DNA of 64,000 nt from Marinilabiliaceae bacterium UBA5488 (GCA_002427105.1 DIPM01000024.1:1-64000), one strand, 5' to 3'; counted from the first letter of the stretch, positions 52,342-62,552 are shown. The notes: generated by a model not told the origin, from the letters alone. Program-made: numbers and translations.

Positions 52342-54609
52342 TTATTTTGCATTTTGCAGCTTGATAAGATTGAGCGCCGAACCGGCTCTGAACCACTCAA
52401 TCTGCTGAGTATTGTATGTATGCAGAACATTAAACCTCTCTTTGCTTCCGTCTGAATGTACCAGTTCAACAGCAATAGGCCTGTCGGGAGCAAACGATTC
52501 CAGATCGATCAGATTGATGGTGTCATCTTCCTGAATCCTGTCGTAATCGGCCTCCTGCGCGAAGGTGAGCGCCAGCATTCCCTGCTTCTTCAGGTTTGTC
52601 TCATGAATACGGGCAAAGCTCTTCACCAAAACGGCCTTCACACCAAGGTGGCGAGGCTCCATAGCAGCATGTTCGCGAGAAGAGCCTTCGCCGTAGTTGT
52701 GGTCGCCCACAACGACGGTTCCCACGCCCCTGGCTTTGTAATCACGCTGAACTGCGGGAACACTTCCATAGTTTCCTGTCAGTTGATTTTTCACCTTATC
52801 GGTAGCATCATTAAAGTAATTTACAGCTCCGGTAAGCATATTGTTAGAGATATTGTCGAGGTGACCCCTGAATCTCAGCCAGGGCCCTGCCATTGAAATA
52901 TGGTCGGTTGTACATTTCCCCTTGGCTTTAATTAATAGTTTAAGTCCGTTCATGTTTTTCCCGTCCCAGGGAGCAAAAGGTTCAAGAAGTTGCAAGCGTT
53001 CGGATTTTGGATCAACAATAACTTCAATCTTGCTACCCTCTGGGGCAGGTGCCTGATATCCGGCATCTTTTACCTCGAAGCCTTTTGGTGGAAGATCCAG
53101 ACCATAGGGTTCATCAAGCTTAACCATTTTGCCATCTTCATTTTTCAAGCTGTCACGCATCGGATTAAAGGTCAAATCCCCGGCTATTGCAAAGGCCGTT
53201 ACTACCTCCGGCGAAGCCACAAAAGCGTGAGTGTTTGGATTGCCGTCATTACGTTTAGCAAAATTTCGGTTAAATGAGGTTATAATTGAGTTTGGCCTGC
53301 CGGGATCGTTGTTATGGCGTGCCCACTGCCCGATACATGGTCCGCAGGCATTTGCCAGAACCACCCCTCCAATTTGAGCGAAATCGTTCAAAAAGCCATC
53401 CCGCTCAACGGTATATCTCACCTGCTCAGAGCCGGGTGTAATAGTAAATTCAGCCTTAACCTTTAGATTCTTATCTTTAGCCTGGCGGGCAACAGAAGCA
53501 GCACGTGAAATATCCTCATAAGAAGAGTTTGTACAGGAGCCAATCAGTCCTACCTCGAGTTCCTTAGGCCATTTGTTTTTCCTTACTTCTTCAGCAAATT
53601 GAGACAGAGGAGTAGCACGGTCGGGAGTGAATGGTCCGTTAACATGAGGCTCAAGCTCGGAGAGGTTTATTTCAATTACCTGATCGAAATACTTTTTCGG
53701 AGAAGCATATACTTCTGCATCACCTGTCAGGTGTTCTTTCACTTCTTCTGCCAACATCGCTACCTCTTTACGGTCGGTGCCAATCAGGTAGTCGGCCATA
53801 CTCTTATCATAGCCGAAAGTTGAGGTGGTCGCGCCAATTTCGGCTCCCATGTTGCAGATAGTTCCCTTTCCTGTAGCTGAAAGACTTTGTGCTCCTTCTC
53901 CAAAATACTCCAAAATAGCACCTGTGCCGCCTTTAACGGTAAGTATTCCGGCTACCTTAAGAATCACATCCTTTGCAGAGCTCCAGCCGCTTAGTTTGCC
54001 TGTTAGCTTTACGCCAATCAATTTTGGGAATTTCAACTCCCATGGCATCCCGGCCATAACATCCACTGCATCGGCGCCGCCCACACCAATGGCTATCATC
54101 CCCAACCCACCGGCATTCACGGTGTGCGAATCTGTGCCTATCATCATTCCACCGGGGAAGGCATAGTTCTCCAGTACCACCTGATGTATTATCCCTGCTC
54201 CGGGTTTCCAAAATCCTATGCCGTATTTATTTGATACGGAAGCAAGGAAGTCAAACACTTCTTTACTTGAATTGAGCGCTGATTTTAGGTCGGCAGCAGC
54301 CCCGTCCTTAGCTAGAATCAAGTGATCACAATGGACAGTTGATGGAACGGCCACCTTGGCACGCCCGGCTTGCATAAACTGCAAGAGAGCCATCTGGGCA
54401 GTGGCATCCTGCATGGCAACTCTGTCAGGCGCAAAGTCCACGTAGGATTTTCCACGTTCAAATGCTTGTTTTGGGAAATCCCCTGAGAGGTGGGCGTAAA
54501 GAATCTTCTCTGTTAGTGTAAGAGGACGGTTTAACATCTTGCGTGTTTGGTTTACCTTCTCTCCCAATTGGGCGTAAACCTTGCGAATCATCTCAATGTC
54601 GAATGCCAT
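52342..54609 (-). CDS. acn: Aconitate hydratase, mitochondrial type
   Basis: A 755-residue TCA-cycle enzyme that isomerises citrate to isocitrate through cis-aconitate. The [4Fe-4S] ligands are Cys359 (GSCTNSSYED), Cys422 and Cys425 (ANACGPCIGQW). Other signatures are HCDHL, GTDSHT (158-163), GVGGAD and the C-terminal swivel domain with GDHNYGEGSSREHAAM. Length and the MAFDIEMIRKVY start fit the mitochondrial-type aconitase rather than AcnB. Together with fumC in this window it indicates an oxidative TCA branch. Confidence 0.95.
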   Translation of the reverse strand: MAFDIEMIRKVYAQLGEKVNQTRKMLNRPLTLTEKILYAHLSGDFPKQAFERGKSYVDFAPDRVAMQDATAQMALLQFMQAGRAKVAVPSTVHCDHLILAKDGAAADLKSALNSSKEVFDFLASVSNKYGIGFWKPGAGIIHQVVLENYAFPGGMMIGTDSHTVNAGGLGMIAIGVGGADAVDVMAGMPWELKFPKLIGVKLTGKLSGWSSAKDVILKVAGILTVKGGTGAILEYFGEGAQSLSATGKGTICNMGAEIGATTSTFGYDKSMADYLIGTDRKEVAMLAEEVKEHLTGDAEVYASPKKYFDQVIEINLSELEPHVNGPFTPDRATPLSQFAEEVRKNKWPKELEVGLIGSCTNSSYEDISRAASVARQAKDKNLKVKAEFTITPGSEQVRYTVERDGFLNDFAQIGGVVLANACGPCIGQWARHNNDPGRPNSIITSFNRNFAKRNDGNPNTHAFVASPEVVTAFAIAGDLTFNPMRDSLKNEDGKMVKLDEPYGLDLPPKGFEVKDAGYQAPAPEGSKIEVIVDPKSERLQLLEPFAPWDGKNMNGLKLLIKAKGKCTTDHISMAGPWLRFRGHLDNISNNMLTGAVNYFNDATDKVKNQLTGNYGSVPAVQRDYKARGVGTVVVGDHNYGEGSSREHAAMEPRHLGVKAVLVKSFARIHETNLKKQGMLALTFAQEADYDRIQEDDTINLIDLESFAPDRPIAVELVHSDGSKERFNVLHTYNTQQIEWFRAGSALNLIKLQNAK

Positions 54610-54721
54610 AGTGTAAAAGTATTATTGAATATTCCTGCTATAGAGTTCAAATATATAAAAAAATGCCGGGCTATTTTTTATAACAGTTGCCGGCGGTATT
54701 TTGTTTGCTAACAATTGTGCG

Positions 54722-55264
54722 CTAAGGCAGTGGACTGCCAACGGGAATATCGCACCTGTGCCAGGCTTGTCCATGAGGAGGATTAAGTTCAGGCTTTTCC
54801 CCAATTTCTGTGCTTTGCTGTTGCGAGGGCTGATAAACCTGCGAGGAGTTCAGACGCTGAGCGTTTTCTATAGTGGGCGACAAGGAGGTGTTTACCGGTC
54901 TTTGTGCAGCTGCCGGCGCTTGCCCTGATGCGCCTTCCAAGAAGGTGGCTCTGGAAGGTGCTGTCATATCATGGCCCGCCGGCAGTGGGCTGCCTACAGG
55001 AATTTCGCAAATATGACCGGGCAGGCCGTGAGCCGGGTTAAGCAAGGGGGCAGAGCTGACAACTTCAGCTGCCGGGGCAGGTAGAGCAAGTGTGTCTATC
55101 ATCGGCGCTTCCGCGACAGCTGCGTTTTCAGTCTGTGCCTGTGCGGGAGTGCCAACATTTTGCTGTGAACTGCGCTGTGCGGGAGTGCAAGCCATAGCCG
55201 TTGCCAATAAAATCAGTGACGCCGCCATAGCTTGTATCCTATACCATCTGTTACTTTTTCTCAT
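54722..55264 (-). CDS. Ala/Pro-rich lipoprotein with duplicated His/Cys motif
   Basis: A 180-residue protein with a lipoprotein signal (ILLATAMAC, Cys26). The mature part is Ala-, Pro-, Gln- and Ser-rich and probably unstructured, except for two copies of NPxHGxxxHxCxIPVGSP. Copy 1 spans residues 75-95 and copy 2 residues 160-180, exactly 85 residues apart; the second ends at the C-terminus. Each carries two His and one Cys that could bind a metal or haem. Related motifs occur in uncharacterised Bacteroidetes proteins. No operon partner is evident. Function is unknown. Confidence 0.75.
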   Translation of the reverse strand: MRKSNRWYRIQAMAASLILLATAMACTPAQRSSQQNVGTPAQAQTENAAVAEAPMIDTLALPAPAAEVVSSAPLLNPAHGLPGHICEIPVGSPLPAGHDMTAPSRATFLEGASGQAPAAAQRPVNTSLSPTIENAQRLNSSQVYQPSQQQSTEIGEKPELNPPHGQAWHRCDIPVGSPLP

Positions 55265-55423
55265 AATCCTTATATTATTTTTTACTGTTATCTATCATCA
55301 CAGAGATGCCCTGTAATTCTTTCCGGACACGATTGATTGTTTATTGTTTAAGATTTTTCACATTCGTTCTGTATAAAACAAGCCAGAAGTCCTTATGTTC
55401 TATTTGTGTTTGCTTCATTCAAT

Positions 55424-55459
55424 AAAAAGAGGCCGTCTCGCTTGAGACAGCCTCTTTTT
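55424..55459 (-). terminator. Rho-independent terminator after the pectate lyase gene
   Basis: AAAAAGAGGCCGTCTC (55424-55439) pairs with GAGACAGCCTCTTTTT (55444-55459) with a single mismatch and a 4-nt loop. On the minus strand it is followed by a T-run, 25 bp beyond the stop of the lyase gene. The remainder of the 219-bp gap 55265-55483 shows nothing else. Confidence 0.9.
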
Positions 55460-55483
55460 ATAAACCAATATGAACTTGTTTCC

Positions 55484-57745
55484 CTACTTTTTTATTACAA
55501 TCTGCTCCACTATTTCCCCTTGCTTGTGAATAAGAACCAGATAGCTACCTGTGTTTAGATTACTTAGGTCAATGCCGGCTGAATTTGCCTTGACTGACTT
55601 AATAAGGACTCCTGAAATAGAATATATTTCTACTTTTTCCACACCATCATAAGATGAAAGATGTAAGGACTCACTTACAGGATTGGGGTAAACATACACC
55701 GATTCTGAGTCATCTGTTTTATCCATCCCCACGGGGCTGTCGTAAACTGCACTTATGTAATAGAGATTAGCAGTTGAGTTTTTAAGAATCTCGTGGCTGC
55801 CGGCTTCAAGTGTTACTTGTAGAACGCCACCGCTTATATTGTAATCAGTTCCGTTAAACTTTATCTTCCCGCTAAAGCCGTCATTGAAAACAAGCGTCAC
55901 AGTAGCAGGTCTTTCAAGTGTGAACTTAATTGAAGTTGATGATTCTATCTTCAGGCAAATGTTCATTGTTAAGCTGTTGTATGTTACCGTGCCTTTTGAA
56001 TCAGACAGATTTCCGGTGAAATTATAGAAGGTGCTGTTAAGACCCGATAATGTGAAATTGTGCAGCATATCGCCTTCAACTACTTCGCCCGGTTCCCCGC
56101 TGCCGGGCTCTCCATCACCCGGCTCGCTATTAGCTGTTTCCCCTTGAACAGCAACCAAGGTAGTGGAATACGAGGTCAAAGCGGCTTTTAAAGCGGGTTT
56201 GACATCGTAGGAGCTATCGTCAAGCTCATTGTTAAAAGTCCAGCTGAAGTCACCGCCGAACATTCTTCCTGCAAATTGCATAACAGTTGCTTTAGCCTCT
56301 TCAGGTGACTGCAAACTATAGCTGTACATAAGTGATACGTCTGTATCAAAGTTATTGTATCTATGTCCTCCTTGAAGTGTTATTAGCGATGAGGGCACCT
56401 TGTCGTTACGGTTATTTACCACGTAAGCATCAAACTGAGTGTTTGAGTTTGCAAAGCCCGCATCACCATAAGGCACAAAGCGCTGCGCTCCTTCAATGTG
56501 ATTGTTAAAGGCCTTGATTATTCCGCCGTCTTCGCCGGAAAAAGTTCCACCACCGCCGCCTGAAATATCACTACCCTGCAACGAAATCAGCATGGGATAC
56601 TTACACTTACGAAAATAGTTGCCTTCCACAAAAACAGAAGCTCCCTCGGTAGCTCCTATCCCATATTTAGCTATCCCATCATAGAAGTTATTGTAAACGT
56701 GAGTGGAATAATAGCGCACGCGCGGGTGGCGTGAGTCTGAATGGTCGTACCAGTTGTGGTGGTAGGTAATGTAAAGACCCGGATCGCTCAGGCTTTCACC
56801 TAAACCCAGTAAGTTGGATTTCCCTGTATCCCAAAAATGATTGTAGGAAAGGGTAATATATCGTGAGCCTTTCACATCCAAAGCTCCGTCGCCTTTGGCC
56901 TGGTCTCCGTCACTACCCGCATGGCCGTAAAAGAAGTCGCAATGATGCACCCAAACATGGTCATTATTCTGTTGCAATCCGATGTTGTCGCCTTCACCAC
57001 TGTCACAATTCATTGTAGCTATATTTCTAATCTCGATATTGGCTGCATTTTTAATTCTTATACCCCAGCCATCTGCCACGGCATCGTTGCCCACACCTTC
57101 CAATGTGATGTAACTGTTGGCATTGTTTTTATTCTCAATTACGATGTCGCCATTAAGCATGTAGCTAAAATCCGTAATTTGCCCAACAAAGCGAACAATA
57201 AGCGGGCGCACATCATTTCCCTTCTTAAAGCCGTCTAAGATTTCCTGAAGCCCAACGCAAGGATTACTATTGGCTCCGGTTACATTCATCGAAACGATGT
57301 TCTTATTTGCCTCTGTGATATATAGGATCACAGCTCCATCCTTGGGCCTTCCGTCAGCCTTATAGGCACCCGGAACTCTTCCATTAGCAAATGCAAAACC
57401 GCTTCGGTCAAAGGCACTTACAGTCAGACTGCCGGTTTGTGCTGTTGCGCTCTCTGTGCCTTTTACAACAGCAGCCACCTTAATAGAGTAGCTTCCGGGC
57501 TTTATTCCCGGTATGTCTGCCCTAAAATAGCTTCCGTAATCACGTATGAGGTAGTCATCAATCTTTTTATTGACCTCGCCTTCGCCACTGTAATATACAT
57601 TGTAAGAGTCAGCATCTGCTAACGGCTCCCAGATCAGATAGGCTGATTCGAGCCAGCCGGCAGCTTCTGTTATTGTAATTTCCGCAGCTCCAATAGAGAA
57701 GACTAAATGTGTGATTGCTAAATAAAGTAATAAACTTTTTTTCAT
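55484..57745 (-). CDS. Secreted pectate lyase (PL1 family) with fibronectin III-like and T9SS domains
   Basis: A 753-residue extracellular enzyme. The signal peptide (residues 1-21) is followed by a fibronectin III-like domain (about 25-110). The right-handed beta-helix lyase domain spans about 115-520, with WVHHCDFFYGHAGSDGD, GDGALDVKGSRYIT and YDHSDSRHPRVRY, the last holding the catalytic Arg. A Gly/Pro/Glu-rich linker (GDGEPGSGEPGE) near residue 560 leads to a beta domain, then a type A sorting domain (VYPNPVSESLHL, EIYSISGVLI, SYLVLI). It cleaves polygalacturonate by beta-elimination, a sign of plant-polysaccharide use. Exported by Sec and T9SS. Confidence 0.92.
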   Translation of the reverse strand: MKKSLLLYLAITHLVFSIGAAEITITEAAGWLESAYLIWEPLADADSYNVYYSGEGEVNKKIDDYLIRDYGSYFRADIPGIKPGSYSIKVAAVVKGTESATAQTGSLTVSAFDRSGFAFANGRVPGAYKADGRPKDGAVILYITEANKNIVSMNVTGANSNPCVGLQEILDGFKKGNDVRPLIVRFVGQITDFSYMLNGDIVIENKNNANSYITLEGVGNDAVADGWGIRIKNAANIEIRNIATMNCDSGEGDNIGLQQNNDHVWVHHCDFFYGHAGSDGDQAKGDGALDVKGSRYITLSYNHFWDTGKSNLLGLGESLSDPGLYITYHHNWYDHSDSRHPRVRYYSTHVYNNFYDGIAKYGIGATEGASVFVEGNYFRKCKYPMLISLQGSDISGGGGGTFSGEDGGIIKAFNNHIEGAQRFVPYGDAGFANSNTQFDAYVVNNRNDKVPSSLITLQGGHRYNNFDTDVSLMYSYSLQSPEEAKATVMQFAGRMFGGDFSWTFNNELDDSSYDVKPALKAALTSYSTTLVAVQGETANSEPGDGEPGSGEPGEVVEGDMLHNFTLSGLNSTFYNFTGNLSDSKGTVTYNSLTMNICLKIESSTSIKFTLERPATVTLVFNDGFSGKIKFNGTDYNISGGVLQVTLEAGSHEILKNSTANLYYISAVYDSPVGMDKTDDSESVYVYPNPVSESLHLSSYDGVEKVEIYSISGVLIKSVKANSAGIDLSNLNTGSYLVLIHKQGEIVEQIVIKK

Positions 57746-57890
57746 ATCATTTAGATTTGCTGATTGTTTATGAACAAAATTACCCTTTTGTCATTATCTA
57801 ATAGGAGACGTTTGATTTGGAAATAGTTGTCATTTTGTTATTATTACGCGAGGATTGTAGTAATTTAAGTGTTTAGTAAATTATACAGGT

Positions 57891-59276
57891 ATGCAATACA
57901 GAATTGAGAAAGATACAATGGGAAGTGTTCAGGTTCCGGCCGATAAGTATTGGGGCGCTCAAACTCAACGCTCAATCATTAATTTTCCGATTGGGCCGGC
58001 TGCTTCCATGCCCATTGAAATCATACGGGCCTTTGGCTACCTGAAAAAGGCGGCAGCGCTCACCAATATGGAATTAGGCGTTCTTCCAAAAGAGAAAGCC
58101 GGGCTTATTTCTCGTGCCGCTGACGAGATTATCTCCGGCGAACTTGACGGGCATTTCCCCCTGGTAGTCTGGCAAACAGGGTCGGGTACGCAATCAAACA
58201 TGAACTGTAATGAGGTGATTGCAAATCGCTGCCATGTGATTAGCGGCAATAAACTTGGAGAAGGGAAAACTGATATTCATCCCAATGATGATGTAAACAA
58301 ATCTCAGTCGTCTAACGACACCTTCCCTACAGCCATGCATATAGCAGCATACAAGCTCGTAGTGGAGCATGTTATGCCTTCAATCACACTTTTGAAAGAC
58401 ACGCTGGCTGCAAAATCTAAAGAAATGATGGATGTGGTTAAGATTGGACGTACCCATTGGATGGACGCTACTCCTTTAACGCTTGGGCAGGAGTTTTCGG
58501 CTTACGTGTCGCAACTTGAACATGGGCTGAATGCTCTTCAGAATACGCTTCCCCACTTGTCGGAGTTGGCTCTTGGAGGCACGGCTGTAGGCACCGGTCT
58601 GAATACTCCAAAGGGCTACGCCGAAAAGGTTGCAGCTAAGATTGCCGAGCTTAGCGGCCATCCCTTTATTACAGCAAAGAACAAGTTTGAAGCCCTGGCC
58701 GCTCATGATGCCATAGTTGAGAGCCATGGAGCCTTGAAGCAGCTTGCCGTTAGCCTTATGAAAATTGCAAACGATATAAGAATGCTTGCCTCCGGCCCGC
58801 GCTCGGGCATCGGGGAAATTACTATCCCTGAGAATGAGCCGGGCTCCTCCATCATGCCGGGAAAGGTTAACCCTACTCAGGCAGAGGCTTTAACTATGGT
58901 TTGTGTTCAGGTGATGGGTAATGATACAGTTATTTCAATCGCGGGCTCAAACGGTCATTTTGAACTTAATGTTTTCAAACCGGTGATGATTAACGCATTT
59001 ATTCAGTCAGCCAAGCTGCTGGGAGATACCTGCAGGGCTTTCAACGACCATTGCGCTGTTGGGATAGCTCCCAATCACTCTCGTATAAAGGAGCATTTAA
59101 ATAACTCTTTGATGCTGGTAACAGCTCTGAATCCTCATATTGGATATGAAAATGCTGCCAAAATTGCCAAAAAGGCTCATGCTGAGAATACCACACTTAA
59201 AGAAGCAGCGCTGGCTCTGGGACTGCTCACGGCAGATGAGTTTGACCGTTGGGTTAATCCGACAGCCATGATATAA
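57891..59276 (+). CDS. fumC: Fumarate hydratase class II
   Basis: A 461-residue TCA-cycle enzyme hydrating fumarate to malate, active as a tetramer without iron-sulfur cluster. Motifs are GAQTQRSIINFPIG near the N-terminus, GSGTQSNMNCNEVI, HPNDDVNKSQSSNDTFPTAM, GRTHWMDATPLTLGQE with the catalytic His and the signature GSSIMPGKVNPTQAEA. Length is standard. It is transcribed alone, divergent from the lyase gene; a promoter could not be placed with confidence. Confidence 0.97.
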   Translation: MQYRIEKDTMGSVQVPADKYWGAQTQRSIINFPIGPAASMPIEIIRAFGYLKKAAALTNMELGVLPKEKAGLISRAADEIISGELDGHFPLVVWQTGSGTQSNMNCNEVIANRCHVISGNKLGEGKTDIHPNDDVNKSQSSNDTFPTAMHIAAYKLVVEHVMPSITLLKDTLAAKSKEMMDVVKIGRTHWMDATPLTLGQEFSAYVSQLEHGLNALQNTLPHLSELALGGTAVGTGLNTPKGYAEKVAAKIAELSGHPFITAKNKFEALAAHDAIVESHGALKQLAVSLMKIANDIRMLASGPRSGIGEITIPENEPGSSIMPGKVNPTQAEALTMVCVQVMGNDTVISIAGSNGHFELNVFKPVMINAFIQSAKLLGDTCRAFNDHCAVGIAPNHSRIKEHLNNSLMLVTALNPHIGYENAAKIAKKAHAENTTLKEAALALGLLTADEFDRWVNPTAMI

Positions 59277-59355
59277 TGAGGTTTTCATCTGCTTATAAGC
59301 TGTGTTTTTTTAAAGATTTATTACTTTGGCAAAAACAAAAAAGTAAATCCTTTAT

Positions 59356-59952
59356 ATGCAACAAATAACGCGGATTCTTAAACTTGCAAAGGTTTATCAA
59401 TTGTATCAGTGGCTGGTAGTAGCGCATAAATATACAAGGCTTTTTGCCCGTCAATACATACGATACCAAGAAGAGCAGAAAATCCTCGATATTGGCTGCG
59501 GACCTGCCGATATCTTAAAATATTTGCCTTCGGATGTTGCATACTGCGGAATCGATTTGAGTGAAGATTATATCAGAGATGCACGTAAACAATACCCAAA
59601 TATGCGTTTTGTATGTGCAAATGTAGCCGACGATGACTTTGTCCTCATGGATGAACTTTTTGATACTGTTTTTTGTGTTGGCGTGCAGCATCATTTGAAT
59701 GATAAGGAAATGGAAGCTGTATTGCGCTTTGCCTGGTCGAGGCTAAAGTCCGGCGGTCGCTGGTTCTCACTTGAGCCTGTGCGTAGTCCTCAACAAGGAA
59801 GAATAGAGAGATGGTTTATGGATAATGATAGGGGTAAATACATCCGAAGCGCTGAGGCTTACAAAGTAATTAATGAAAGAGTGTTTGAGAATGCGAGATA
59901 TACTGTTTTGGCAAAAATCGATGAACATTCCCTTTGCTATTATTATTACTGA
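59356..59952 (+). CDS. Class I SAM-dependent methyltransferase
   Basis: A 198-residue soluble methyltransferase. Motif I is KILDIGCGPADI (residues 42-53), followed by the acidic end of strand 2 in CGIDLSEDYI, and motif post-I in FDTVFCVGVQHHLND. The loop LKSGGRWFSLEP completes the core. The substrate is unknown. It is convergent with a membrane glycosyltransferase gene, with 5 bp between stop codons, so joint regulation is not implied. It may serve envelope or quinone biosynthesis; no call is made. Confidence 0.85.
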   Translation: MQQITRILKLAKVYQLYQWLVVAHKYTRLFARQYIRYQEEQKILDIGCGPADILKYLPSDVAYCGIDLSEDYIRDARKQYPNMRFVCANVADDDFVLMDELFDTVFCVGVQHHLNDKEMEAVLRFAWSRLKSGGRWFSLEPVRSPQQGRIERWFMDNDRGKYIRSAEAYKVINERVFENARYTVLAKIDEHSLCYYYY

Positions 59953-59957
59953 AGCCC

Positions 59958-60917
59958 TTAAGCCTTAGGTGTTTCCTCCTCGATAAGGAAACGGGGACGC
60001 TTCTTTACTTCCAGAAATATTTTGCCTACATACTCGCCTATCAACCCCAAACAGACCATGTTGATACCCGAAAATAAGGTTATTATTAAGAGCATGGAAC
60101 TCCAGCCCGGAATAGTTTTGCCGCGAATAAAAGCAATCAATACCCAAAGGCTTATAATTATTGAGAGAAAAAACATGCTAATGCCCATCCATGTAACAAT
60201 ACGAAGCAAGGATGTGTTGAAGGATGTTACTCCCTGCCAGGCCAGGCTTAGCATTTTCCGAAAAGGATACTTGGTTTCGCCAAACTGTCGTTCGGTTCTG
60301 GAATATTGCACCACATCACTTCGGTAGCCCATCAGAGGGAAAATGCCCCGTAGAAATAAATTAACCTCATTATATCTCTGCAAGCTTGCTATTACCTTGC
60401 TGTCGGCCAAACGAAAGTCGGCATGGTTATAAACCGTTTTAATCTTCAATAATTTCAACAAACGGTAATAAAACTGAGCACTGTTACGCTTCCAGAAACT
60501 GTCGCTTTCACGATTGTCTCTAACTCCATAGACTATTTTGTTGCCCTCGGCATACTTGTCTATCATTGTTTCAATGACAGTAATATCATCCTGTAAATCA
60601 GCATCAATTGTTATAAGACAGTCGGCCTTTGCTCTTTCCGTAAACAATCCTGCCACCAATGCATTCTGATGCCCGAAATTACTTGACAACTTTATTCCTT
60701 TGATGTTTGGGTTTTGCTGAGCAGCTTCTTGTATAAGTTTCCATGTGTTGTCGGTACTTCCATCATCCACCAGACAAAGATAGCTGCCTTCAGCTATCTT
60801 GCCCTTAGTTAACAAGCCTTGCAGGCTTATTGTTAGCTCATTAACGGTGTATGGCAAAACTGCTTCTTCGTTGAAACAGGGGACAATAATGGCTAATACA
60901 GGAATCTTTTTACTCAT
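59958..60917 (-). CDS. Membrane GT2 glycosyltransferase (dolichyl-phosphate mannose synthase / GtrB-like)
   Basis: A 319-residue polyprenyl-phosphate glycosyltransferase. The GT-A domain has AIIVPCFNEEAVLPYTVNEL, CLVDDGSTDNTW, TIDADLQDD and FLRGIFPLMGYRSD. Two C-terminal membrane helices (about 235-260 and 268-292) are followed by a short basic tail. Enzymes of this type make undecaprenyl-phosphate sugars that serve membrane GT-C transferases. It follows, with an 8-bp overlap, a gene for just such a protein, which however carries a stop codon. Confidence 0.92.
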   Translation of the reverse strand: MSKKIPVLAIIVPCFNEEAVLPYTVNELTISLQGLLTKGKIAEGSYLCLVDDGSTDNTWKLIQEAAQQNPNIKGIKLSSNFGHQNALVAGLFTERAKADCLITIDADLQDDITVIETMIDKYAEGNKIVYGVRDNRESDSFWKRNSAQFYYRLLKLLKIKTVYNHADFRLADSKVIASLQRYNEVNLFLRGIFPLMGYRSDVVQYSRTERQFGETKYPFRKMLSLAWQGVTSFNTSLLRIVTWMGISMFFLSIIISLWVLIAFIRGKTIPGWSSMLLIITLFSGINMVCLGLIGEYVGKIFLEVKKRPRFLIEEETPKA

Positions 60918-62394
60918 TGTTGTTAAGACTTTGATTTTGAAGCAAACTTATGAACACATAGCCTTTACGCCAGGTCTTTATTTCTTTCCACAACTCATGG
61001 TTTTCAAATTCGTCAATAAGCTCATCTGAAAGGTTTGATAAGTTGGAATATATAAAATAATCTTTATCGGCTTGCGAGCTGATACGCAAATCCCGGTCTT
61101 TTAAATCTATATAGCGATGATTGCCACTAAATAGGCCGCCTCCGCCGACTTTTTCAGGTTCAATCTTGCTCTGGTTTAGGTAGTCAAGCATTTGTTCCCG
61201 TAAAGCATAATAGGGTTGGTGAGCCAGAGTGGCATCCCATGCCTTTGCAATCCTGTCGGGATAAATCCAAAAATGGCCTCCTGCAAACATAAGCAGAAGC
61301 AGCAGGGCGTATAACTTTAGTTTTCGTTTATGCCAAAGACGATTTGCATAGGCGAAAACCAAGAGCCCCATCATTAATGTTATTCCCATATAATACCTTG
61401 AGCCGATAACCAGTTGGGTTGTTAGGGCAAAATAAACAAAAAGAGCCAGAAGCATAACTATCAAAGCAAGCAATGGCAATTCCTTTGTTTCCAGGAGGTG
61501 GCGCTTGTTTTTAATGGCATGCACAATAAAAGCAAGTGCAGCGAACCAAATAACAAAACGTCCGTTTTCGAGCAGTCGCAGGCAAAATGAAGCAAGGTTT
61601 TTAAAGTAAGCAAACCATCCTTGCGGACCTTGCCATCCCTCCACCCATGGGGAGTCCGGATTATTGAGAAACCACCCGTTTTTAAGCAGATACAGAGAAA
61701 GATAAAGGCCGTAAATAAAAAAGGCAGGTATAAATGGCAATGCTGTCCGCAGTAATAAATTGAAATTAAAGCTTTCTTTATCTACATATCTTCGATGAAG
61801 CAGGGCGAAAACATAGACCAAAATCCCGCAAAGCATGCCTCTTCCATTTATTAATACTAAAAACAGCAGGGCTATGGCAGTTAGGCCTCTACGCCTTCCC
61901 GCAATACCGCAAAGCGCCATAAGCATTGCGGTAAGCAAGATTACGTCAGGCGAGGCAATAGCAATTTGCGTTAAGAGCGTGGATTCAAGCAAAAGTACGA
62001 GTAGAGCCGGGCCGACAATCTGAATTGGAAGATAGTAACGAAAGAGTTTGCGCGCGTAATATATCAAAAGCAAGGACCAAAGGCCTATAAAAATGTGTGA
62101 CACCCAAAGGTGCTTGCCAAAAAACATCCACAATGCAGCGGTCATCATTCCAATCAAGGGAAAATGATAAGCAGTTCCAACTATCTCCTGACCTTCGGAG
62201 AATCCCGGAAGCCATAGGCGGGAGAAGCTTTGCTGATAGAACTAGTGGGCTTCTTTAGAGGTTTGTTGCACATTGTCCCAGAAGTAAACATGGTCTAAGC
62301 TGCTTATTACAATAATTGCATAAGCCGCGATTAGAGGGATAATGTAGAGCAAATCGTTTTTCAATCCTTCATATGTGCCGGAGTTAAGCTTCAT
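60910..62394 (-). pseudogene. GT39-like (GT-C) membrane glycosyltransferase with in-frame amber codon
   Basis: The frame from ATG 62394 runs without shift to the stop at 60910 but contains one TAG at 62244-62242. The upstream part reads MKLNSGTYEGLKND, an N-terminal helix and then VYFWDNVQQTSKEAH directly before the stop; after it follow FYQQSFSRLWLPGF and the rest of a polytopic protein with about eight to ten helices. In related GT-C proteins an aromatic residue, often Trp, follows SKEAH-like motifs, so TGG to TAG is the likely change. Translation may restart at the TTG at 62157 or ATG 62148, giving a 415-residue fragment lacking the first catalytic loop. It could be a recent pseudogene, a sequencing error or a suppressed codon. 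The GT2 partner gene overlaps by 8 bp. Confidence 0.75.
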
Positions 62395-62552
62395 GTCTGA
62401 TAAAAATTCTTTATGGTCTTTAAACTGCTTAATATTAAAATTAAAGGCAGGTTGTGGAAAGCCAACTAAGCTGAAAAACCATCATGTAAGTATTTTAAAA
62501 TAAAGCAGGACTAAGATAAGAATAAATACCTAGAAGCTTGATATTTTCAAAT

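Noticed and set aside
57746..57890. Promoter for fumC with TTTG and TAATTTAA
   Set aside because: The spacer is 23 nt and the -7 box lacks the TTTG end, so it does not fit the phylum pattern well enough.
61985..62215. A separate minus-strand frame over the upstream part of the GT39-like gene, suggesting a frameshift
   Set aside because: The correct frame continues straight through 62158-62394 with membrane-protein-like sequence and only one TAG; the other frame gives an unconvincing peptide.
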